A DNA stretch of 19,595 bases from an uncultured Rickettsiales bacterium (GTDB taxonomy: Bacteria > Pseudomonadota > Alphaproteobacteria > UBA8366): positions 1-19,595 of the forward strand of contig CAJWTF010000067.1 in assembly GCA_913046825.1 (NCBI GenBank), in the 5' to 3' direction. The notes beneath the pieces were generated by a model. It did not search any database. It was not told the DNA's origin and saw only the letters and a program-made list of their open reading frames with translations. The position numbers and the translations under genes were made by a program. This document shows positions 13,249-19,595 of the stretch, piece by piece (position 1 is the stretch's first letter; each line of letters starts with the position of its first letter).

Positions 13249-14436
13249 ATGAAAAATATATTTCCGTGCGATATCCGCCACATTCCGCTTGCGCTCGGCT
13301 TGAGCTTTCTAACTTGTGCTGGCGCAGTGTTCGTTTCAAGTGGACAAGCGACGGCACAGACGACCGTGTATACGGATCAATACGGCAATCCAACGGTCAG
13401 CGTTGACCTTGGAGTGCTTGACTCGCTCGGCCCTGAACAAAACCTGCCAGATTTGCATCGAAAAACCGCGCCCCTGCCGTCGCGACCGGTCATGGCGCGA
13501 CGACCGGCACCGACGATGGGTGTTAGACGCGGCGGATTATTGGCGCCACCACCGCGCGGCATGCCGCGATCGAAACTAAATATTTCCCCTACCACGCTAC
13601 GCGCGCGCGCGTCGACCCGCAAAGTCGATCCGCCGCCGCCCGCGAACCTTACCTCGGCGCCTAAGCCACGACCGCGTGCCGCCCCCCAGGTAAGACCGTC
13701 CCTGGCACCGCCCCTACGACCGAAAATCGCGGCCCGTACGTCGCCGCTGCCCGCACCATTAGCGGCGCCAAAGGCACCTCAGTCGCGCCTCTCGGTTCCG
13801 CGAGTCCCTTTAGCGCCGCCACCCATAGCCGCACCAGCAAGAGCAGCACCTGCGCCTGTAGCACCTGTCTCTCGCGCTGTCGTCGCACCACCGCTACGGC
13901 CGCGTTTAGCGGCACCGCCGAAGACAGCGCTAGCCGCCCCCACCGCGCAACCACCGAAATCCATTGCGGCACCTGCTCCTTTGCAAGCACCGCCGCCAAT
14001 ACGGGCACCGGCCCCATCGGTTGCCGCCCCTAACACGCCGCCGACGGCCGCCCTTGCAACACCGACCTCGCAGGGCCTGCAACCCGCAGTTTTGGTTGGA
14101 AACATTTCCATACGCCCCGATGGCAATCTCTACAGTATTCCGTTCAGTCCAGGCTCTACCAAATTGCCGGGAAGCGCGACACCTGCCTTGAGCAAATTGG
14201 CAGGGCGCATGAATTCGGATGAAAATATCCGAATTCAATTGATGGGCTTCGCCGCTAGTGGCGCCGGTTCCGCCAGTCAGGCACGGCGCAGTTCGCTGTT
14301 CCGGGCACTCGCAATACGTACGTATTTGATGAAGGAAGGCGTGCGCAGCACGCGGATGGACGTCCGTGCCCTCGGCCAAACCAGCGCTCAGGGAGCGACG
14401 CCGGACCGGGTTGATATCCTTGTCCAGAGACAATAG
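13249..14436 (+). CDS. Secreted Pro/Ala-rich protein with degenerate OmpA-like C-terminal domain
   Basis: A 395-residue exported protein. The ATG at 13249 starts an N-terminal signal sequence (basic start, then IPLALGLSFLTCAGAVFVSS) with a likely cleavage after ATA at residue 36. Upstream in-frame codons back to 13060 overlap suhB and are rejected. Residues about 75-275 are a low-complexity linker of Ala, Pro, Arg and Leu with repeated APP/RPR units, likely an extended periplasmic spacer. Residues 281-394 resemble an OmpA C-terminal domain (ISIRPDGNLYSIPF, RALAIRTYLMKEGV, VRALG). The peptidoglycan-binding Asp position is A336 (GFAAS replacing GHTD), while the matching Arg is kept as R352. It precedes the MotA-like gene by 31 bases and probably works with it in the envelope. 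It may be a scaffold and not a true peptidoglycan anchor. Confidence 0.82.
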   Translation: MKNIFPCDIRHIPLALGLSFLTCAGAVFVSSGQATAQTTVYTDQYGNPTVSVDLGVLDSLGPEQNLPDLHRKTAPLPSRPVMARRPAPTMGVRRGGLLAPPPRGMPRSKLNISPTTLRARASTRKVDPPPPANLTSAPKPRPRAAPQVRPSLAPPLRPKIAARTSPLPAPLAAPKAPQSRLSVPRVPLAPPPIAAPARAAPAPVAPVSRAVVAPPLRPRLAAPPKTALAAPTAQPPKSIAAPAPLQAPPPIRAPAPSVAAPNTPPTAALATPTSQGLQPAVLVGNISIRPDGNLYSIPFSPGSTKLPGSATPALSKLAGRMNSDENIRIQLMGFAASGAGSASQARRSSLFRALAIRTYLMKEGVRSTRMDVRALGQTSAQGATPDRVDILVQRQ

Positions 14437-14467
14437 TAGACTCTTCAGCAGGGAGTGCACTGACAAG

Positions 14468-15607
14468 ATGACTAGGCCGCGAAGTTACCTCGTCCGTATG
14501 GTGCTCTTTCTCGGTGCCGTCCTCGGCGCCGTTTTCCTGCTCTTTTCTCCTCTCAGAGACGCTTTCTTTGCGAATGTTGTCCTCAACGGGGTGATCCTCA
14601 GTGTGTTGTTAATCGGCATTTTCCACATGTTTCGCCTCGTCTTTATGTTGCGTCCCGAAGTTGCCTGGATCGAATCATTCCGTCGGGACGGGCTCGCGGT
14701 TTCAAGCGGGCGGGAACCGCGGCTTCTAGCGCCAATGGCGACAATGCTAGGCGAACGCAGTGGTGATCGTTTCAGCCTTTCCACTATGGCGTTGCGCTCG
14801 TTGCTGGATGGAATTGCCACCCGCCTTGATGAAGGACGGGAGACAGCGCGCTATTTCATCGGATTGCTTGTGTTTCTCGGCCTGTTGGGAACCTTCTGGG
14901 GCTTGCTCGAAACCGTCCGCTCCATTGGCGACGTCATCTCTGGCCTCGCCGTTCAAGGCGACGCGGTTCAAGAAGTCTTCGAGCGCTTAAAGTCAGGATT
15001 ACAGGCGCCGCTCGCCGGTATGGGAACGGCGTTCAGCTCTTCTCTATTCGGCTTGGCGGGATCGCTCGTCTTGGGTTTCCTAGCGCTGCAAGCAGGACAG
15101 GCGCAAAACCGATTTTATAACGACCTTGAAGAATGGCTTTCCGGTCAAACCCGTCTCGGGGGTGGGGGGGCGGTCGGCGACGGTGAACAGACGGTCCCTG
15201 CCTATATTCAAGCGCTACTCGAGCAAACAGCTGATAATCTTGAAAATTTACAGAGAACCTTAGCGCGCGGCGAAGACAGCCGGATCGATGCGAACCGGCG
15301 AATTGTACAGCTTACGGATAATCTGGGATCACTCTCTGAATCCATGCGAACACAACAGGAATTGCTGCTGAAGTTTGCGCAAAGCCAATCAGAGTTAAAG
15401 CCCATTCTCTCGGCCTTGGCTGAGGGACAAACAAACCAAAGGAACAATCAAGCCGCCGCATCGCTGCGCAATATAGACGGTCATCTTGCACGCCTACTCG
15501 CCGATCAAACTTCCGGCCGGGAAACCGCTGTGCAAGAGGTCCGCAGCGAAATTCGCCTCCTCGCCCGAACGATTGCCGCCCTCGCCGAAGGCGAGGAGCC
15601 GCGATAG
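14468..15607 (+). CDS. MotA/TolQ/ExbB proton channel family protein
   Basis: A 379-residue inner-membrane protein. Hydrophobic segments are at about 9-28, 36-60, 129-150 and 183-208, matching a four-helix MotA-like arrangement. The conserved channel parts are RYFIGLLVFLGLLGTFWGLLE (128-148, split) and PLAGMGTAFSSSLFGLAGSL (181-200), typical of the family. Residues about 240-375 form a long Gln/Glu/Leu-rich helical tail with few hydrophobic spans, likely cytoplasmic; MotA, TolQ and ExbB lack such a tail. Such proteins assemble as pentamers around a MotB/TolR/ExbD dimer and conduct protons. ATG 14468 was chosen because it begins the hydrophobic N terminus; AGGGAG lies 12 bases upstream. The next gene, 10 bases downstream, encodes the MotB-like partner. 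It is not flagellar by context. Confidence 0.9.
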   Translation: MTRPRSYLVRMVLFLGAVLGAVFLLFSPLRDAFFANVVLNGVILSVLLIGIFHMFRLVFMLRPEVAWIESFRRDGLAVSSGREPRLLAPMATMLGERSGDRFSLSTMALRSLLDGIATRLDEGRETARYFIGLLVFLGLLGTFWGLLETVRSIGDVISGLAVQGDAVQEVFERLKSGLQAPLAGMGTAFSSSLFGLAGSLVLGFLALQAGQAQNRFYNDLEEWLSGQTRLGGGGAVGDGEQTVPAYIQALLEQTADNLENLQRTLARGEDSRIDANRRIVQLTDNLGSLSESMRTQQELLLKFAQSQSELKPILSALAEGQTNQRNNQAAASLRNIDGHLARLLADQTSGRETAVQEVRSEIRLLARTIAALAEGEEPR

Positions 15608-15617
15608 CGCAGATATT

Positions 15618-16802
15618 ATGGCACTCTCACGGCGGGGTTCGAACAACGCGCTCGATATTTGGCCGGGATTTGTGGATGCGCTCGCGACGCTTTTAATGGT
15701 CATCATTTTCCTGTTGATGATTTTCGTCGTCGCGCAGTTTTTTTTGAATGATGCCATCGTCGGCCGCGATCAAGCGCTCGAACGTTTGAATCAGCAGGTC
15801 GAAGAGCTGGCCGACCTACTGGCTCTGGAAAGACGAGCTGGTGAGGAATTACGCAACGATGTGACGCAGCTTTCATCCGAACTGCAAAGTTCACTTGCTG
15901 CCCAGGACGGTTTGGAAACGGATATCTCTGATCTTCGCAACCGCTACGCGGGTCTCTCGACGGAACTGCAGGAGGCGAGTGACAAACTTTCGGAAGCCGA
16001 TGAAGAACGCCGCCGCTTGGGGGCCGAACTCGCACAATTGCACCAAGATATAGACGCCATGAAGGCGCTCCGCGACGAATTGGCCAAAGACTTGGCCACT
16101 GCCCGGACTAAGCTGGGCGAGCAATCCGAGAAGGCGGCCGTCGAATTATCGGAAGAACGGAAAATTTCCGAGGCCGCGAAAGCTCAAGTAGCGCTTTTGA
16201 ATCGCCAAATGGCCGCCTTCCGCGAACAGATCGCAAAACTGAATGCCGCTCTCGGTGCCTCCGAAGTGCAATCAAAGGCCATGAACGTGCAAATCGTTGA
16301 TTTGGGGAAACGCTTGAATGCTGCGTTGGCCAGTAAGGTTCAGGAGTTGGCGCGATATCGCTCTGAGTTCTTTGGGCGGCTACGCAAGGTATTGGGCAAT
16401 CGCCGCGACATTCACATTGTTGGCGACCGCTTCGTCTTCCAATCGGAGGTTTTGTTCGCTTCCGGTTCGGCACAAATGGGTGACGGCGGTAAACTGCAAT
16501 TGGCGCAATTGGCGAAAACGCTGATCAATATTGCTAAGAAAATTCCGAAAGACGTCGAATGGGTTTTACGTGTCGACGGCCATACTGATCGCATTCCAAT
16601 CAAGACAAAAGCCTTTCCATCGAATTGGGAACTTTCAACGGCCCGGGCGGTTTCCGTTGTGAAATTTCTGATTTCCTCAGGTATTCCGGCAAATAACTTA
16701 GCGGCAGCCGGATTCGGGGAATTTCAGCCCTTAGATGCCCGCAACGACGAGATCGCCTTCCGGCGAAATCGGCGGATCGAACTCAAGCTGGATCAACGCT
16801 GA
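15618..16802 (+). CDS. MotB-like peptidoglycan-binding protein with long coiled coil
   Basis: A 394-residue protein. Residues 14-43 form one transmembrane helix (WPGFVDALATLLMVIIFLL, split) with Asp20 in FVDAL, matching the proton-carrying Asp of MotB. Residues about 50-250 are a long heptad-like coiled coil rich in Glu, Leu, Arg and Gln. Residues about 265-394 are an OmpA-type peptidoglycan-binding domain with VDGHTD (D324) and STARA (R343) intact. Start ATG 15618 is 10 bases after the MotA-like stop; no good ribosome-binding site is seen, so translation is probably coupled. The 200-residue coiled coil is much longer than in flagellar MotB. The pair likely forms a proton-driven stator-like complex spanning to the cell wall. 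Its 3' end overlaps the convergent ABC transporter gene by 20 bases. Confidence 0.9.
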   Translation: MALSRRGSNNALDIWPGFVDALATLLMVIIFLLMIFVVAQFFLNDAIVGRDQALERLNQQVEELADLLALERRAGEELRNDVTQLSSELQSSLAAQDGLETDISDLRNRYAGLSTELQEASDKLSEADEERRRLGAELAQLHQDIDAMKALRDELAKDLATARTKLGEQSEKAAVELSEERKISEAAKAQVALLNRQMAAFREQIAKLNAALGASEVQSKAMNVQIVDLGKRLNAALASKVQELARYRSEFFGRLRKVLGNRRDIHIVGDRFVFQSEVLFASGSAQMGDGGKLQLAQLAKTLINIAKKIPKDVEWVLRVDGHTDRIPIKTKAFPSNWELSTARAVSVVKFLISSGIPANNLAAAGFGEFQPLDARNDEIAFRRNRRIELKLDQR

Positions 16803-18588
16803 GATCAAACTGCCGCTCCGCCAGCTTCGTATAGAGACCACCTTCAGCAATCAGGCGATCATGCATCCCTTCGGCGACAATCCGTCCGCCATCAATGACA
16901 ACGATTCGATCGGCTTGCCGGATCGTCGAGAGGCGATGTGCGATGACGATGCTGGTCCGCGACGCCAAAATCCGTTCCAGCGCTTGCTGGACCAAGTGTT
17001 CCGATTCCGAATCGAGAGCGCTCGTCGCCTCATCCAGCAATAGCACCGCCGGGTCGCGGAGAATCGCGCGCGCTATGGCGATCCTTTGACGTTGCCCGCC
17101 CGATAACCGCACACCCTTCTCACCGAGGAAAGTATCGAACCCATCCAACAATCGCTCGAGGAACTCCGTCGCCGCCGCCGCATCGGCAGCCGCTCGCACT
17201 TCATCATCGTTTGCATCCGGCCGGCCGTATCGGATATTTTCCATCGCATTCGCCGAAAAAATGGTCGGTTCCTGCGATACCAATCCAATACACCGGCGCA
17301 CATCCACCGGATCCGCTCCGCGAATATCTACATCGTCAAGACAAATGCTCCCAATATCAGGGTCATAATACCGCAACAGCAATTGAAAGACCGTGGTCTT
17401 TCCCGCGCCGGACGGACCGACCAGCGCGACACGTTCACCAGGCGCCACCGCGAGATTGAAGTTCGATAACGCGGCGATCTCTTTTTGCGCCGGGTAATGG
17501 AATGTCAGATCGGTGAAACGGACGGCACCCTCGGTCGGCGACGGCAGCGAAACCGGTGCCGATGGTGGCGCGATCATCGGCTCGGTTGCCAGCAATTCGA
17601 AGAGACGTTCCGCCGCTCCCGCCGCCCGTTGCAAGTCCGCCACAACTTCCGAGAAGGCACCAACCGAGCCCGCAACCAATATCGAATAAAATACAAAGGC
17701 CGATAGCTCGCCCGGCGACATTTCCCCAGCGATGACCGCTCGGCCACCAAGCCACAAGATCAAGCCGACGGCGCTGAAGACAAGCATGATCACCAGAGCG
17801 GTCAATATGGCTCGGGCCCGAATGCGTGAAATCGACACATCAAGCGCATGTTCCACTGTCTCCGCAAACCGCCATCGGTCTACTTCTTCATGGGTAAACG
17901 CCTGAACTGTTCGAATGGCGCTCAGGGTTTCCTCGGCATAGCCGCTCACCGCGGCGACTTCATCCTGCGCAGCGCGGCTGCGGCGGCGCACGATCCGCCC
18001 GATCAAGACAATTGGTGCCACTACGAGCGGCACGAACAAGAACACTATCCCGGTCAACTTCAGGCTCGTCACGGCCAACAACATCGCTCCGCCAAGGAAC
18101 AATAATATGTTGCGCAGCGCCACCGAGATCGATGATCCAATGACCACCTGCAGCAAAGTCGTATCCGTCGTCAAACGAGAGAGAACTTCTCCTGTACGCG
18201 TGATCTCGAAAAACCCAGGGCTCAGCTTCAAGACATGATCGAATACCGCCTGGCGGATGTCGGCGACCACACGCTCACCGATCCACGAGACGATATAGAA
18301 CCTCGCATAGGTCGCCATCGCGAGCACCACCACCACGCCAAGGAGGACGCTGAGCGCCAAGTCGAGAACCCTACCACCACCATCGCCGAATCCACGGTCA
18401 ACCATGAACCGCAGGCCCTGGCCCAAGGCGAGCACCGTACTCGCCGCGACGATAAGGGCGATACCTGCGCCAAGGACCGCCGCCAAATAGGGACGTAAAT
18501 ACGGCCAGATCGCGGTCAGAACTTTTATATTCCCGCCGTTTTCACGATCCTGATCGACTGATCGATCCATATATGTACGATGGCGCAT
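16783..18588 (-). CDS. ABC transporter, fused permease/ATP-binding protein (MsbA-like exporter)
   Basis: A 601-residue half-transporter: six membrane helices within residues 30-315, followed by a nucleotide-binding domain. Motifs seen are Walker A GPSGAGKTT (391-399), Q-loop SQEP (438-441), signature LSGGQ (495-499), Walker B VLLLDE (515-520) and switch H551 (IAHRLS). The N-terminal region (WPYLRPY) and FMVDRGFG fit the MsbA-related group common in alphaproteobacteria. It would act as a homodimer in the inner membrane exporting lipids or drugs; the substrate is not shown by sequence. The ATG at 18588 has only a weak ribosome-binding site; Met7 (18570) is an alternative start. It is divergent from ridA and convergent with the MotB-like gene. 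Confidence 0.95.
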   Translation of the reverse strand: MRHRTYMDRSVDQDRENGGNIKVLTAIWPYLRPYLAAVLGAGIALIVAASTVLALGQGLRFMVDRGFGDGGGRVLDLALSVLLGVVVVLAMATYARFYIVSWIGERVVADIRQAVFDHVLKLSPGFFEITRTGEVLSRLTTDTTLLQVVIGSSISVALRNILLFLGGAMLLAVTSLKLTGIVFLFVPLVVAPIVLIGRIVRRRSRAAQDEVAAVSGYAEETLSAIRTVQAFTHEEVDRWRFAETVEHALDVSISRIRARAILTALVIMLVFSAVGLILWLGGRAVIAGEMSPGELSAFVFYSILVAGSVGAFSEVVADLQRAAGAAERLFELLATEPMIAPPSAPVSLPSPTEGAVRFTDLTFHYPAQKEIAALSNFNLAVAPGERVALVGPSGAGKTTVFQLLLRYYDPDIGSICLDDVDIRGADPVDVRRCIGLVSQEPTIFSANAMENIRYGRPDANDDEVRAAADAAAATEFLERLLDGFDTFLGEKGVRLSGGQRQRIAIARAILRDPAVLLLDEATSALDSESEHLVQQALERILASRTSIVIAHRLSTIRQADRIVVIDGGRIVAEGMHDRLIAEGGLYTKLAERQFDLSVDPA

Positions 18589-18608
18589 AAGCTATTCCGT
18601 GATCTCGC

Positions 18609-18623
18609 TCCGCTGAATGCGGA
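18609..18623. other. Small hairpin in the divergent ABC/ridA gap
   Basis: TCCGC (18609-18613) and GCGGA (18619-18623) form a 5-bp perfect stem with a 5-base loop (TGAAT), about 20 bases upstream of the ABC start codon and 69 upstream of the ridA start. It could be an operator half-site or leader hairpin; it is short enough to be chance. No clear promoter boxes were identified in this 103-base gap. Confidence 0.2.
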
Positions 18624-18691
18624 ACGGTCTTATCAACAATTCGAACGGACTGCACTATGTTGGTGTAGCCCAACAAAACAAGGAGGGAGTC

Positions 18692-19039
18692 ATGACCATC
18701 AATCGTTACAAAGGAAGTGCCGCCGGGCGGAACCGCTGCGTCGAGCATGGCGGTGTCGTCTATACCGTCGCGACGGCACCGGGCGCCGACATTCAGGAAC
18801 AAACGCGTAACTCCCTCGCCCATCTCGACGAGAGTCTCGAGATGGCGGGATCAAATAAGACCCGCGTCCTGCAGGCACAAATCTTTCTCAGCGATATGAG
18901 CTTGAAGTCCGGCATGGATGAGGTGTGGAACGATTGGATGGGGGATGATTGGCAGAATTGGCCGCAGCGCGCCTGCGTCGGCGCACCCTTGGCAGGAGAT
19001 ACACTTGTCGAAATTATCTTGACTGCGGTGAAGGCCTAA
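18692..19039 (+). CDS. ridA: RidA/YjgF-family protein
   Basis: A 115-residue cytoplasmic protein of the RidA family, which hydrolyses reactive enamine/imine intermediates (such as 2-aminoacrylate) released by PLP enzymes. Conserved marks are SLAHLDESLEMAGSNKTRVLQAQIFLSDM (in two parts), the active-site R93 with C95 in PQRACV, and E107 in LVEIILTAVKA, one residue closer than in Escherichia coli RidA. The spacing suggests a paralogue subgroup and not RidA itself, so full activity is not assured. The ATG at 18692 has an excellent AAGGAGG ribosome-binding site, so the longer frame from 18617 is rejected. The stop overlaps by 3 bases the convergent amidohydrolase stop. The neighbouring D-amino acid deacylase-like gene hints at amino acid catabolism. 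Confidence 0.85.
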   Translation: MTINRYKGSAAGRNRCVEHGGVVYTVATAPGADIQEQTRNSLAHLDESLEMAGSNKTRVLQAQIFLSDMSLKSGMDEVWNDWMGDDWQNWPQRACVGAPLAGDTLVEIILTAVKA

Positions 19040-19595
19040 GCACGCAGGACCTGTCCGGATCGGGTTTCCATTGGCGCGTCTTCGGTGAAAGCAAGACCGC
19101 CATTGACAAAGACATGCCGCATCCCGCCGGCGGTTTGATTGGGCTCCCATTGCGTTGCCCACTCGCCAAATATAGTGAGGTCAAATATGGCGATATCCGC
19201 CCGCATACCCGGCCGCAACCGGCCCCGAGTTCCTAATTTCAGGATCTCCGCCGGCTGCCCGGTTAGCTCGTCGATAGCTGCTTGTGGCATCAGGAAACCC
19301 GCTTCGCGCACGCTGAAGCGATAGAACCATGCGGCCCAGCTATACGCACGATGAAAGGCCGATCCTGATAACGGCCCTTCCGGGCATGGCGCGGTCGCAT
19401 CCGAACTTGGCACGCAGAGCGGAGGCCCGAACGCCAAGATTTGATCGTTCGTATCGTAGACCGGGCGCACGATTATCAACGGCACCATCACTTCCGCCGA
19501 TTGGCACAGCAGGGACAATGCCGCATCGACCGGCGCCAAGCCGAAGCGCTGTCCGATCGTCACAAAGTCGAGACAGGCTAATTCCGGCGCGATTT
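19036..19595 (-). CDS. D-aminoacylase-like amidohydrolase, C-terminal part (5' end outside the window)
   Basis: The minus-strand frame is open to the right edge, giving about 186 C-terminal residues ending at the TAG at 19038-19036. The internal GTG at 19563 is not taken as the start because coding sequence continues upstream (IAPELACLDF). The pattern PLCVPSSDA matches the end of the amidohydrolase barrel, with the conserved Asp in SSDA. LRPGMRADIAIFDL and MRHVFVNGGLAF are the hallmark of the C-terminal beta-sandwich of N-acyl-D-amino acid deacylases (D-aminoacylase, DAN family). Such enzymes release D-amino acids from N-acyl derivatives; dihydroorotase/dihydropyrimidinase relatives are less likely. 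It is convergent with ridA. The metal ligands of the N-terminal half are not visible. Confidence 0.85.
   Translation of the reverse strand, partial: IAPELACLDFVTIGQRFGLAPVDAALSLLCQSAEVMVPLIIVRPVYDTNDQILAFGPPLCVPSSDATAPCPEGPLSGSAFHRAYSWAAWFYRFSVREAGFLMPQAAIDELTGQPAEILKLGTRGRLRPGMRADIAIFDLTIFGEWATQWEPNQTAGGMRHVFVNGGLAFTEDAPMETRSGQVLRA

Noticed and set aside
13661..14466. Minus-strand open frames rich in Gly, Ala and Val opposite the Pro/Ala-rich gene
   Set aside because: They are the complement of Pro/Ala codon repeats. The plus frame has a signal peptide and an OmpA-like end.
14468..16802. Zorya-type anti-phage defence (ZorA/ZorB resemble MotA/MotB-like pairs with long tails)
   Set aside because: No ZorC, ZorD or ZorE gene is present. 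The neighbours are an inositol monophosphatase and an ABC exporter, and the arrangement looks like chromosomal backbone.

Overview
The window looks like chromosomal DNA from an alphaproteobacterium, most likely Rhodospirillales-like. The backbone gene order points this way: transketolase, gap, (block), class I fructose-bisphosphate aldolase, thiE, efp, inositol monophosphatase, then a MotA/MotB-like pair. The ORFs are moderately GC-rich, intergenic spaces are short, and the intergenic palindromes resemble repeats seen in this class. The placement is inferred from gene content and not from a search. I see no rRNA, tRNA, CRISPR array, IS element or phage gene, and no gene-free stretch longer than 300 bases.

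Layout. (1) 1-2023, plus strand: 3' end of transketolase, complete gap, and a small conserved-looking hypothetical protein. (2) 2024-3767, plus strand: a small cupin protein and a Gal80-like Gfo/Idh/MocA protein, each bordered by short palindromic intergenic elements. (3) 3768-9335, minus strand: a compact six-gene operon transcribed SDR, crotonase, crotonase, acyl-CoA dehydrogenase-fold protein, FAH-family hydrolase, TfdA-type 2-oxoglutarate dioxygenase. Gaps between its genes are 1-18 bases. (4) 9428-9916, minus strand: an unrecognised three-helix membrane protein. (5) 10073-13145, plus strand: class I aldolase, thiE, efp and inositol monophosphatase (suhB type). (6) 13249-16802, plus strand: a secreted Pro/Ala-rich protein with an OmpA-like tail, a MotA/TolQ/ExbB-like channel protein with a helical tail, and a MotB-like protein with a long coiled coil and a peptidoglycan-binding domain. 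(7) 16783-18588, minus strand: an MsbA-like ABC exporter. (8) 18692-19039, plus strand: a RidA-family protein. (9) 19036-19595, minus strand: the C-terminal part of a D-aminoacylase-like amidohydrolase that runs off the right edge.

How the genes work together. Tkt, Gap and the aldolase belong to central carbon metabolism (pentose phosphate/Calvin-type interconversion and glycolysis/gluconeogenesis). They appear to be the two halves of one glycolytic cluster, separated by about 8 kb of accessory catabolic genes. No phosphoglycerate kinase gene lies between them. The minus-strand operon has the parts of a CoA-dependent, beta-oxidation-like catabolic route with an Fe(II)/2-oxoglutarate oxygenase and a C-C (FAH-type) hydrolase. 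It lacks a CoA ligase, thiolase, transporter and regulator within the window, and its substrate is unknown.

The two most interesting items are this operon and the envelope module at 13249-16802. In the operon, the acyl-CoA dehydrogenase-fold protein and both crotonases lack a standard catalytic glutamate. The envelope module pairs a proton-channel-type stator with peptidoglycan-binding and Pro-rich periplasmic partners.
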